Shown piece by piece: positions 1 to 6,823 of a stretch of DNA of 34,571 bases (position 1 is the stretch's first letter; the number at the start of each line of letters is the position of its first letter). Made by a program: the position numbers and the translations under genes. Under the pieces are notes generated by a model that saw only the letters and a program-made list of their open reading frames with translations, was not told the DNA's origin and made no database searches. This DNA is from Akkermansia muciniphila (GTDB lineage Bacteria > Verrucomicrobiota > Verrucomicrobiia > Verrucomicrobiales > Akkermansiaceae), in contig CAMAQB010000034.1 of assembly GCA_945860285.1 (NCBI GenBank), forward strand, positions 1-34,571, read 5' to 3'.

Positions 1-875
1 GCCGGTGCCGGTCGCGGTGACATTCAGCACGGTGGTTTGGCCGCTGTTGATGGTGACCGATGCCGGATGGCTGCTGATCGCGGCGGCTTGATTGATCGAG
101 ACCACGGCGGTGTTGGAATTCGCGCCGGCACTATTCGCGACATTGGTGACCTTGACCCAATAGCTTGTCGCGGTGCTCAGTGCGGGTGTCGTGAAGCTGC
201 TCGAATTCGTGCCGACCGGTGTGGTGGTGCTGGGTGAGGTTCCCCGATACCATTGATAGGTGAGCGGGCCGGTGCCGGTCGCGGTCACACTCAACACGGT
301 GGTTTGGCCGCTGTTGATGCCCACCGAAGCCGGATGGCTGCTGATCGCGGCGGGCTGGTTGATCGAGGCCACGGCGGTGTTGGAAATGGCGCCCGAAAGG
401 TTTGCCGCATTGGTGACCTTGACCCAATAACTTGTGTTCAACGTCAACGCCGGTGTCGTGAAGCTGCTCGAATTCGTTCCCACCGGCGTGGTGGTGCTCG
501 GCGAAGTTCCCTGATACCATTGGTAGGTGAGCGGGCCGGTGCCGGTCGCGGTGACATTCAGCACGGTGGTTTGGCCGCTGTTGATGCCGACCGAAGCCGG
601 ATGGCTGCTGATCGCGGCGGGCTGGTTGATCGAGACCACAGCGGTGTTGGAATTCGCGCTCCCCCCGGTGTTGGTCACTTTCACCCAATAGCTGGTCGCG
701 ATGCTCAATGCCGGTGTCGTGAAGCTGCTCGAATTCGTACCCACCAGCGTGGTGGTGCTGGGTGAGGTTCCCTGATACCATTGATAGGTCGGTGCCGGGG
801 TGCCCGTGGCCACGACCGATAGCGTAGTGGTGGTGCCGGTGTTGATCGATGTCGATGCCGGATGCGTCGTGATGG
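1..875 (-). repeat. Ig-domain repeat array, inverted copy of the array at 32805-34118
   Basis: Tandem units of about 258-267 bases encode Ig-like domains. Read on the minus strand, unit 1 and unit 2 match units 1 and 2 of the right-hand array in the same order, including the unit-2 signature ALTLNTSYWVKVTNAANLSGA. In a 96-base stretch of unit 1 I count three differences between the copies. The similarity begins at the first Ig unit; the N-terminal domains of the two genes are unrelated. Confidence 0.9.
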
Positions 876-1407
876 CCGGAGCCGTGTTTCCCACTGCGAC
901 GACGATGGTGAATGTTCCCGTGGCGAAACCTCCGCTGAACCCGGCATTTTGCCATGCCTTGATGGTTATCGGGAAGCTGCCGGACTGCGTGGGGATGCCG
1001 TTGATGGAATTGGACTTGTTGCCAGTTGATCCGCTGTTCAAAAGGCTCAGCCCGGTCGGCAGGGTGCCGACAACCTGCCAGCTTCTCGGGGTTGTCACAC
1101 CCGTGCCGCTCGCGGTGAACAGGAAGTTCAGATTGACTCCGGTGGTGGCGTTGACTGTTGCTGAATTGACATTGGGAGCGTTTTGAGTAACGACCGTGGC
1201 ACCCGAAACCGAATCGTAGGCTCCGAGTCCCGCGAATGTGGCGATGGCCAGGGCACTGGTATTGGCGGCGGTCGCGCCGGTCAAATAGCCTGCCTCGGGG
1301 AACAACATCTGCACCAGCGGACTGCGCTGGAACAACAGCAGCAGGGAACTGGCTTTGGAAAAAAAGCGTCGAATGGCAATGGTGATTTGTTTCCTGGAGT
1401 TTTTCAT
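1..1407 (-). CDS. Ig-repeat surface protein, candidate ApbE-flavinylated protein (3' end outside window)
   Basis: The frame is open from the ATG at 1407 to the left edge (469 codons seen, C-terminus missing). The N-terminus is basic with a twin Arg (IRRFFSK, residues 12-18), then a Leu-rich stretch. It is followed by a segment with TGAT (43-46) and D-S-V-S-G-A-T (65-71), which matches the Dxx[ST]GA[ST] consensus modified by ApbE FMN transferases. Residues about 90-170 resemble a putative-Ig (He_PIG) fold (LPTGLSL ... GIPTQSGSF). From about residue 177 there are at least three Ig-like repeats of 86-89 residues with QWYQGTSPSTTT and SYWVKVTN motifs. It starts 26 bases after the DUF4266 gene and is the last visible gene of the ApbE cluster. 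The frame and repeats are seen directly; surface location and flavinylation of T71 are inferred. The export signal is not a clean Sec peptide; a Tat-like reading is possible but weak. Confidence 0.8.
   Translation of the reverse strand, partial: MKNSRKQITIAIRRFFSKASSLLLLFQRSPLVQMLFPEAGYLTGATAANTSALAIATFAGLGAYDSVSGATVVTQNAPNVNSATVNATTGVNLNFLFTASGTGVTTPRSWQVVGTLPTGLSLLNSGSTGNKSNSINGIPTQSGSFPITIKAWQNAGFSGGFATGTFTIVVAVGNTAPAITTHPASTSINTGTTTTLSVVATGTPAPTYQWYQGTSPSTTTLVGTNSSSFTTPALSIATSYWVKVTNTGGSANSNTAVVSINQPAAISSHPASVGINSGQTTVLNVTATGTGPLTYQWYQGTSPSTTTPVGTNSSSFTTPALTLNTSYWVKVTNAANLSGAISNTAVASINQPAAISSHPASVGINSGQTTVLSVTATGTGPLTYQWYRGTSPSTTTPVGTNSSSFTTPALSTATSYWVKVTNVANSAGANSNTAVVSINQAAAISSHPASVTINSGQTTVLNVTATGTG
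1195..1215 (-). other. Candidate flavinylation motif D-S-V-S-G-A-T
   Basis: These seven codons encode Asp65 to Thr71 of the Ig-repeat protein. Known ApbE substrates such as NqrC, RnfG and other extracytoplasmic flavoproteins carry [ST]GA[ST], often preceded by an Asp three residues before the Ser/Thr, and FMN is linked to the last Thr/Ser. The motif is seen; its use is inferred from the ApbE gene in the same cluster. Confidence 0.5.
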
Positions 1408-1433
1408 GACAAGCGTGGGGTTGGAAAAATTCG

Positions 1434-1661
1434 TTAGTTGCAGCCACAGCCGCCGCCGCCCACGCCGCCGCCGCCGAAGCTGGCTTCGCGGGAGAAGTAG
1501 GCGTGCTCGGTCATGGCCTTCTGCAAGGGATCGCGGTCCTGGCTCGATAGTGGACCAGAGAGATTGCCGCGTTCATAGGGTTGCACGCGGACCAGTGCCG
1601 GCGAACAACTGCTGAAGAGTCCGCCCAACAGGGCAAGAGCGAGAAATGGGCTGGGGCTCAT
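1434..1661 (-). CDS. DUF4266 Cys-rich small lipoprotein
   Basis: 75 residues. A hydrophobic leader (residues 5-16) ends in LFSSC (Cys19), a plausible if not ideal lipobox, so the mature protein is probably a lipid-anchored peptide of about 57 residues. It carries the family signature VQPYERGNL and the HAYFSREAS segment, and ends in a Gly-rich tail GGGGVGGGGCGCN with a C-x-C pair. This pattern is that of DUF4266, a family of unknown function. The gene lies 25 bases after the thioredoxin gene and 26 before the Ig-repeat gene. The ATG at 1661 was chosen because it places the leader at the N-terminus; there is no clear ribosome binding site. The C-x-C could be a substrate of the neighbouring thioredoxin or a metal site; neither is shown by sequence. 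Confidence 0.82.
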   Translation of the reverse strand: MSPSPFLALALLGGLFSSCSPALVRVQPYERGNLSGPLSSQDRDPLQKAMTEHAYFSREASFGGGGVGGGGCGCN

Positions 1662-1686
1662 GTCAGTGGCGATGTTGCGGTTGATT

Positions 1687-2172
1687 TTATTTGGCGAGAA
1701 GTTCCTCGATCTCCTTGGTGTACTGCTCTTCGGTTTTCGCGCCCTTGAAGCCGGTGTGGATGTAGCGGATGACTCCCTTGCGATCAACCAGGTAACTGGA
1801 TGGCATGGTGCTGGGACTGAAAAAGGCCGCGGCCTTGTGCTGGGCGTCGTGCACCAGTGTGAAAGGGACTTTTTCCTTCGCCGCAAATGCCTGGTGTTTC
1901 GCGGGAGCGTCATCCACGCCAATGCCGATGATCACCAGTCCTTTGCCGGAATATTTTTGGTGGAGACGGGAGAAACACGGAAACGACGCCTTGCACGGCG
2001 CGCACCAAGAAGCCCAGAAATCGACCAGCACCACCTTGCCGGTAGTGGCGGGCAGCGCGGCTCCCGGCAACAGGGTGGCGAGCTTGGGCATGGTTTGTCC
2101 CACTTCCGGTTTGGCGGATGCCATGCTGATAGTGGCGAGAACGGTAACGAATGCGGTTGTCAGTGTTTTCAT
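1687..2172 (-). CDS. TlpA/ResA-type thiol-disulfide oxidoreductase
   Basis: 161 residues with a Sec signal peptide (cleavage likely after ASA, residue 20). The thioredoxin fold has the active site WCAPC (Cys57, Cys60) in VLVDFWASWCAPC and a later cis-Pro region (TMPSSYLVD), as in the AhpC/TSA-Redoxin TlpA group. It should act outside the cytoplasmic membrane, reducing or exchanging disulfides. It lies 39 bases after the ApbE gene and 25 before the DUF4266 gene, so the Cys-x-Cys tail of DUF4266 or disulfides in the Ig protein are natural candidate partners (inference). Length and motifs are normal for the family. The partner that reduces it in turn (a DsbD/CcdA type protein) is not in the window. 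Confidence 0.93.
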   Translation of the reverse strand: MKTLTTAFVTVLATISMASAKPEVGQTMPKLATLLPGAALPATTGKVVLVDFWASWCAPCKASFPCFSRLHQKYSGKGLVIIGIGVDDAPAKHQAFAAKEKVPFTLVHDAQHKAAAFFSPSTMPSSYLVDRKGVIRYIHTGFKGAKTEEQYTKEIEELLAK

Positions 2173-2211
2173 TGGTTGATGATGTTGATGTGAATTTGTT
2201 GGAAAAAACTG

Positions 2212-3183
2212 TCATGCAGCGCGAACCTGGCGGCGGACAAACCCCGGCGTTTGTTCGATGCCTTTCTCGTCCTGGGCACTGGCATCGACCCCTGGCGCGC
2301 AGTTGGCGAACGCCAGTCCGGCGCTGCGGCCGAGCACAAATACGGTGGTGCTGTAGATCCCCGCCTGCAAACACGACGGCGCGCAGACGCTGGCGGCCCG
2401 CATCCCGTTCGCCACCGGCCAGCCGGTGCGCGGATCGAGGATGTGCCCGTAACGGATGCCGCGATGTTCGAAGCGGCGCGCATAATCGCCCGAAGTGCAG
2501 AGCGCGAAGTCCACGATCGCAACTCCACCCCAACAGGTCCCGGGATTCATGCCATCCTCCAGTCCAACGTGCCAGAAGGGATGCATGCCGTTGCCGCCCA
2601 TGCCGTAGATATCGCGGCCGAAATCCACCAGCGCGTCGACGATCCCGTAACCCCGCGCGATGGCCACGACCTGATCGACCGCATATTCCTTGCCAAATCC
2701 ACCAAAGTCCAGGCCCATGCCCTCGATCGGCAGATAAACAGCACCGTTTCGGCGCTCCACCTTGTCCCACCCGGTCAGCGTACGGGTTTTGTCGATGAGC
2801 GGTTGCTCAGGAAGAGAGGTGTGCACGGTTTTCCAGTCCCACAGTTTCAACAAGGGCAGCATGGTCGGATCGAGTATGCCATCGGTCAGCCGATACAGCT
2901 TGTCGGCGAGATCCAGCATTTCATTCATTTCCGCATCGACGGCGACGGGGCCTTTGCCTGCGGCATCATTGATTTTCGTCACCAACGAGGAGGCACGAAA
3001 ACGCGAGAATTTTTCTTCAAACCTCTCAACCCAGCCCAGCGCGTCGGCGAGAAAACACAGCGCGGTTTTTTCGTCGTCCATGCGGAACTGAATCACACAG
3101 GTGGTGCCGAGCGCGCGAAACTCCACACGCCGCACGCCACGTGCATCGGGTTTTGCGGGAGATGGCATCGCGCCTGGGTTCAT
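2212..3183 (-). CDS. apbE: ApbE family FAD:protein FMN transferase, atypical metal site
   Basis: 323 residues, family length. Typical ApbE blocks appear in order: FRALGTTCVI (about 23-32), FSRFRASSLVTKIN, GILDPTMLPLLKLWDW, GLDFGGFGKEYAVDQV, the LVDFGRDIYGMGG block, CTSGDYARRF and HILDPRTGWP. These enzymes transfer FMN from FAD to a Thr/Ser of a target protein. Two oddities are visible. There is no signal peptide or lipobox, although most ApbE proteins are exported. And where the family has ADA-x-[AS]T, with an Asp that binds Mg, this protein has A-G-I-Y-S-T-T, so the Asp is replaced by Gly. It starts 7 bases after the DUF3570 stop. The best substrate candidate is the Ig-repeat protein with DSVSGAT in the same cluster. 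Family assignment is firm; activity is less certain because of the missing Asp. Confidence 0.92.
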   Translation of the reverse strand: MNPGAMPSPAKPDARGVRRVEFRALGTTCVIQFRMDDEKTALCFLADALGWVERFEEKFSRFRASSLVTKINDAAGKGPVAVDAEMNEMLDLADKLYRLTDGILDPTMLPLLKLWDWKTVHTSLPEQPLIDKTRTLTGWDKVERRNGAVYLPIEGMGLDFGGFGKEYAVDQVVAIARGYGIVDALVDFGRDIYGMGGNGMHPFWHVGLEDGMNPGTCWGGVAIVDFALCTSGDYARRFEHRGIRYGHILDPRTGWPVANGMRAASVCAPSCLQAGIYSTTVFVLGRSAGLAFANCAPGVDASAQDEKGIEQTPGFVRRQVRAA

Positions 3184-3190
3184 GGGAGAA

Positions 3191-4363
3191 TCAAAAGGTG
3201 AGGTTGAGTCCGAAGGTCCAGATGTCGGCGGAAATGTAAGCCTGCGAAGGTGCCGTGTCGGAACCGGAACCAGTCATCTGATAGTGCTCATACGACAACG
3301 AAGCCGCGAGGGTTTCATTGATTTGCAGCCGGGTACGCATCCCGAGGCTCACGGCATCGAAGGACGCAAGTCGATAGTCGGCGGAATAGTTCGGACCCGA
3401 CCCATCGGGATAATCCGGAGGAGAGTCGATCGGTACGTCGTCGAGCGTGTTGGTGAAAAAATCCGCAGCACTTTGATGGTAGTAGCGGAAAAAGGGAGTG
3501 ACCTCGAATGCTTCGCCAATCGCCTGACGCCATTCGAGTTGTATGGTTCCGGAGACGACACCGTAATCATCATTCGAAAATCTCATCACCGCATCGAGCG
3601 CCGCGCCGACGTTTTCGAAGAGATGCGTTCCCTGCAATTGAAGGACCGCGCGCATCCTGCTGTCGGGGCGGTTTTCCGGATAGGAATTGAGCACATCAAA
3701 GCGGTTGAATCCACCCATGCCATCGGGCAGATACAAGGTTTCGGTGCGCTGGATGCTCTTGTAGGGATCGTTCAAATATCCCTCGCTGTATCCCAACGTG
3801 AGGTTCGCCGACACGTAGGTGTTTTTGTCGATCAACTGGGTGACACCGGCGAACAGGTCGTAGTTTTTCTTGTCCTGCTTGTCGATGCCCTGCACGCTGA
3901 CGTCGTCATCCAGATAGTTCAGACCGTAGGTGATCGTTGTATTTTTTTGGTTAAGACTCCACTTGTCGCTCAATGCAAGTCCGTAGGACAGGTAGTCGTT
4001 TTCCTTACTTCGCGAAAGTTCGAGTTCCACACGATGATCGCCGAGTTGGCGGGACAAAGCGCCCATGATGCCGCGGCGCACGTCCTTCAGATTGGCGAGA
4101 AAGGGCAGCTCGTCGCTGGGCATGTTCCCCGTGGGAGAAGATCCGCTGATCGCGTCGCGGAGATATTGAAAACGGAAGGAAGTTTCCGCATTCAAGGTGA
4201 TGTCCCCGCGCAGATAGTACGATTCGACACGAATTCTGTCGTCCTCTTCCTGATAGACCTGGTAGCTGGCATCGTAGCGCTGGGCATCGGGCAGATAGCT
4301 GCTTTGGCCTGCGCCCACGGAAGGGAGCAGCAAGGGCGTAAAAATGAGTGAACGGCTTTGCAT
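3191..4363 (-). CDS. DUF3570 outer-membrane beta-barrel protein
   Basis: 390 residues from the ATG at 4363, chosen because it gives a signal peptide (MQSRSLIFTPLLLPSVGA). An upstream in-frame ATG would add 28 residues that come from the end of an insertion-element remnant. The mature protein has alternating polar/hydrophobic strands (YSEGYLND, YDLFAGVTQLI, LQLQGTHLFE) and ends in FGLNLTF with a terminal Phe, as outer-membrane barrels do. The sequence has the look of DUF3570, a family of unknown function that I know to be found near ApbE, thioredoxin and DUF4266 genes. It is the first gene of the cluster and is followed 7 bases later by apbE. It probably forms the outer-membrane component of the system (inference). 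Confidence 0.85.
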   Translation of the reverse strand: MQSRSLIFTPLLLPSVGAGQSSYLPDAQRYDASYQVYQEEDDRIRVESYYLRGDITLNAETSFRFQYLRDAISGSSPTGNMPSDELPFLANLKDVRRGIMGALSRQLGDHRVELELSRSKENDYLSYGLALSDKWSLNQKNTTITYGLNYLDDDVSVQGIDKQDKKNYDLFAGVTQLIDKNTYVSANLTLGYSEGYLNDPYKSIQRTETLYLPDGMGGFNRFDVLNSYPENRPDSRMRAVLQLQGTHLFENVGAALDAVMRFSNDDYGVVSGTIQLEWRQAIGEAFEVTPFFRYYHQSAADFFTNTLDDVPIDSPPDYPDGSGPNYSADYRLASFDAVSLGMRTRLQINETLAASLSYEHYQMTGSGSDTAPSQAYISADIWTFGLNLTF

Positions 4364-4411
4364 TCTTAATTTGCAATGCAATGACCGATCATAATGTTGT
4401 CGATCTTTTTT

Positions 4412-4435
4412 GCCTCTTCCGCAAAATCTGTGGGT
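4412..4435 (+). repeat. Left terminal inverted repeat of ISL3-type remnant
   Basis: Twenty-four bases beginning GCCTCTTCCGCAAAATCTG match the reverse complement of 4848-4871 at 21 of 24 positions. They sit about 50 bases upstream of the DUF3570 start codon. No clean target-site duplication is visible outside the two ends. Confidence 0.75.
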
Positions 4436-4590
4436 AAAAAGCACCATTGTGGGAAAATAAACATTTGTGATGACGAGCGTAATTGGTAAGTCAAGTGGTC
4501 AAAAAAAACAACCATTTCGTTCGCCATCACAGTAAAAACCTACTCCGTAATTCGTGCCCGATCAAGGGCTTTCTTTTTCGCACCGTCGAG

Positions 4591-4868
4591 ATGACTGAGA
4601 GCCCCAAGAAGCTCATCAAAGTCACCATCGAGCCACGCAAAAACAACCGTGCCAAATGCTCTTGCTGCGGCAAATCCGGTCCCACCTACGACACCTCCCC
4701 CTCAGTTCGCTCATTCGACTACATTCCCCTCTGGAGTTGAATTTGAAAGTAGGCAACGCGATGAGAAGAGCCTTTGGATATAGGAACTTCGAGCATTTGA
4801 GCATTGCCCTTTACCATCAACCGGGCGACCTCCCCGAGCCGCAAGCCACCCACAGATTCTGCGGATGA
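4591..4868 (+). pseudogene. ISL3-type transposase remnant (N- and C-terminal pieces only)
   Basis: The first piece (4591-4740) reads MTESPKKLIKVTIEPRKN with CSCCGKSG and YIPLWS, like the N-terminal zinc-binding domain of ISL3 transposases (C-x2-C, then Y/F-x-PLW), and hits a TGA at 4738. The second piece, in another frame (about 4734-4868), reads RRAFGYRNFEHLSIALYHQ and ends LPEPQATHRFCG, like the C-terminus of the same transposases. The end of this piece overlaps the right inverted repeat, as is usual when the gene runs into the terminus. The middle of the gene, about 300 codons, is missing. It may be expressed as short peptides but cannot transpose. Confidence 0.72.
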
Positions 4869-4871
4869 GCC
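4848..4871 (+). repeat. Right terminal inverted repeat of ISL3-type remnant
   Basis: ACCCACAGATTCTGCGGATG and four further bases form the mate of the left end at 4412-4435. It encodes the last residues (THRFCG) of the transposase fragment. Confidence 0.75.
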
Positions 4872-4996
4872 TAAAACTTTTGTCGGAGGCCTCTCTCACA
4901 CCGTTGCGTTTGCTTTTGGAACTCGCGGAGTAAGTTCCGCACCGAGCGGTGAACATAATGTTTTGACCCGGCCCGCGATTCATTTATCATGCTGCG

Positions 4997-5503
4997 GTGT
5001 CGCAAGGGGAAACATATGAGGTCGCGAAAAACCGGATTCCTCCGGCGCGGGAAAAGCAGTTGCTGTATGAAAAAGTTGCATCGAACCTGGACTCGATGCT
5101 CGCAGGGGAAAGTGATGCCACGCTGGTGATGAGCACGATGGTCGCTGTGCTTCACCAGAGCATGCCGCATTATTTTTGGACAGGATTTTATCGGGTTTGC
5201 GGAGAAGAACTGCTCGTCGGTCCCTATCAAGGAACTCCCGCCTGTCTGCGCATCGGCAAGGGCCGCGGAGTCTGCGGCAGCGCGTGGAGCGAACAACGTG
5301 CCATCGTTGTGGCCGACGTGCATGCGTTTCCCGGACACATCGCCTGCGATTCCCGATCCGCGAGCGAGATCGTGGTGCCGTGGTTTGATGCATGCGGAAA
5401 GATCGTCGCCGTTCTCGATGTCGATTCGACCCTGCCAGCAGCGTTTGATCAAAGCGACTGCCAGGCGCTGGAGAATCTGGCGAAACGCTTTCCTCTGCAA
5501 TAA
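4997..5503 (+). CDS. msrC: Free methionine-R-sulfoxide reductase (GAF domain)
   Basis: 168 residues made of a single GAF domain. The conserved fRMsr blocks YFWTGFYRV, LVGPYQGTPACLRI, GVCGSAW and HIACDSRSASEIVVP are present, with the three catalytic/resolving cysteines at 83, 93 and 117, positions almost identical to those of E. coli YebR. The enzyme reduces free methionine-(R)-sulfoxide in the cytoplasm with electrons from thioredoxin. The start is a GTG at 4997; no ATG in the same frame gives a full domain. It is a stand-alone plus-strand gene downstream of the insertion-element remnant. It converges with the DUF1552 gene, with only 6 bases between the stops. Confidence 0.93.
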   Translation: MSQGETYEVAKNRIPPAREKQLLYEKVASNLDSMLAGESDATLVMSTMVAVLHQSMPHYFWTGFYRVCGEELLVGPYQGTPACLRIGKGRGVCGSAWSEQRAIVVADVHAFPGHIACDSRSASEIVVPWFDACGKIVAVLDVDSTLPAAFDQSDCQALENLAKRFPLQ

Positions 5504-5509
5504 ACGGGA

Positions 5510-6823
5510 TCAGCCGAGGACCAGCGCGCCGCCCTCGCAAAGTTCCTTCTTTCCGAAAAGCGGGATGTGATGGCCGAAAGCATGGGCGATGGAAAGCCAC
5601 AACCGGTTGTGGGTGACGCCGTCGAAACGCATCGCCTGACCGGATTTGAAACCGAGTCCACCACCGATGAGCACGAAGGGAATGTTGTCGAGTGTATGGC
5701 TGTTGCCCTTGCCGAGTTCGTTGGTCCACACGATGGTGGTGTGATCCAACATGCTGCCCTGACCACCCGGTTCGGGAGTAGCGTCGAGCTTGCGCGCCAG
5801 GTAGGCGACCTGTTCCGCCAGCCAGATGTTGATTTTCACCAGCTTCTCCTGGGCATCGAGATTTTCATCCGGCTGGTGGGAAAGGTGATGATGGTCGTCA
5901 TGGATATCCAGCCAGCGCATGCGGGCCTGGCCGACGCTGTTGGTGTATTGCATGGTGGCCACGCGGGTCATGTCATTGGCCAGCGCGCTGACCAGCAGGT
6001 CCGATTGCATGCGGCTGATCTTGGGGATGCCGTCGTTGTCGAGCGACACTCCCTGTTCCAAAGAGGGAGGTGGAAACAACAACTGCACGGTGCCGGAGTT
6101 TTGCAGGTCTTTTTCCATTTCCCGCACGAAGGTGGCGTGTTGATCCAGCAAATACTTCTCTTCCGGGTCCACCTGGGCACCGATCCGACGCAGGTCGTCG
6201 CAGACATCATCGAGCACGCTGCCGAGCGTTTCGCGGTCCCTGCCCTGACCGTAGAGTTTGGCAAACAGCGCGTAGGGATCGGCATTCGGAGTCAGCGGTT
6301 GGTTCGCTCCGGCATAGGAAGTGCGCGTCCAGGGATCAGCGCGATTCGGCACCGCGATTCCCAGTTCGAGCGAGCCGAAGCGGGTGGCGGTTTCGGGTCG
6401 CGACTGGAGAAATTGCCGCAATTCCTGATCGATGGAAATGCTGCGCGCCCAGCCCGCCGGAGTTTCGCCACCGCCTTGGATGTTCCCCGGCAGCAGTTCG
6501 TTCGCGGTAAGCAGACAACTCATGCCGCGCATGTGCCTGTCGCCATCGCCGTTGATTTTATTGTGCACCCCTTGCAAGGTCATCATCCGGTTTTTGAAAT
6601 CCGCCAGCGGTGCGAGGATGCGTTTGCATTGGAAGTCGAATCCAACTTGTTCGGGCCAGAACTCCGGGCCGACCGTGCCATTGGGGGTGAACAGAAAAAT
6701 GATGCGCTGCATTTTCGCCCCCGGCGATGGACAGGCGAGGGAGGGCAGCGCCGGCAGGAATGGCAAAGCGGCGGCGGACAAGCCGAGCTGGCGGAGAAAG
6801 TGGCGGCGTGTGTGGATGTTCAT
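5510..6823 (-). CDS. DUF1552 protein, Tat-exported
   Basis: 437 residues. The N-terminus has a twin-arginine signal (TRRHFLRQLGLSAAALPFL). The rest follows the DUF1552 family: an early IIFLFTPNGT block, FWPE, GGGETPAGWARSISIDQ, then DIHDDHHHLSHQ and, near the end, a HTTIVWTNELGKGNSHTLDNIP block, which recalls the alkaline-phosphatase-like DUF1501 fold. Function in the family is unknown. It is translationally coupled to the upstream DUF1592 cytochrome gene by an ATGA overlap. This pairing is standard in planctomycetes and verrucomicrobia, where DUF1552 is thought to work with the cytochrome outside the membrane, possibly on polysaccharide-linked substrates (inference). Confidence 0.92.
   Translation of the reverse strand: MNIHTRRHFLRQLGLSAAALPFLPALPSLACPSPGAKMQRIIFLFTPNGTVGPEFWPEQVGFDFQCKRILAPLADFKNRMMTLQGVHNKINGDGDRHMRGMSCLLTANELLPGNIQGGGETPAGWARSISIDQELRQFLQSRPETATRFGSLELGIAVPNRADPWTRTSYAGANQPLTPNADPYALFAKLYGQGRDRETLGSVLDDVCDDLRRIGAQVDPEEKYLLDQHATFVREMEKDLQNSGTVQLLFPPPSLEQGVSLDNDGIPKISRMQSDLLVSALANDMTRVATMQYTNSVGQARMRWLDIHDDHHHLSHQPDENLDAQEKLVKINIWLAEQVAYLARKLDATPEPGGQGSMLDHTTIVWTNELGKGNSHTLDNIPFVLIGGGLGFKSGQAMRFDGVTHNRLWLSIAHAFGHHIPLFGKKELCEGGALVLG

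Larger units (their letters stand above)
4412..4871 (+). mobile_element. Internally deleted ISL3-family insertion element
   Basis: The element is bounded by 24-base imperfect inverted repeats and is only about 460 bases long, against roughly 1.2-1.6 kb for an intact member. Inside are the N-terminal zinc-finger part and the extreme C-terminus of an ISL3-type transposase, joined near 4737 with loss of everything between, including the DDE catalytic core. It is therefore non-autonomous. It lies between the divergent DUF3570 gene and the fRMsr gene and may have displaced or supplied promoter sequence for the DUF3570-apbE cluster. Confidence 0.75.

Noticed and set aside
131-1447. A 438-codon minus-strand frame overlapping the Ig-repeat gene
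   Set aside because: It is out of frame with the Ig repeats, is rich in His/Arg/Gln without fold-like patterns, and mirrors a similar long frame over the right array. The frame from 1407 gives clear Ig units and an N-terminal leader.
2251-3201. Long plus-strand frame opposite apbE
   Set aside because: The opposite strand encodes a full ApbE protein with family motifs. The same applies to long frames opposite the DUF3570, DUF1552 and aminopeptidase genes.
4364-4447. 28-residue N-terminal extension of the DUF3570 protein
   Set aside because: It is partly encoded by the insertion-element end (THRFCG from the inverted repeat) and would bury the signal peptide.
4711-4983. Minus-strand frame across the right end of the insertion element
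   Set aside because: It crosses the inverted repeat and lies opposite the recognisable transposase C-terminus.
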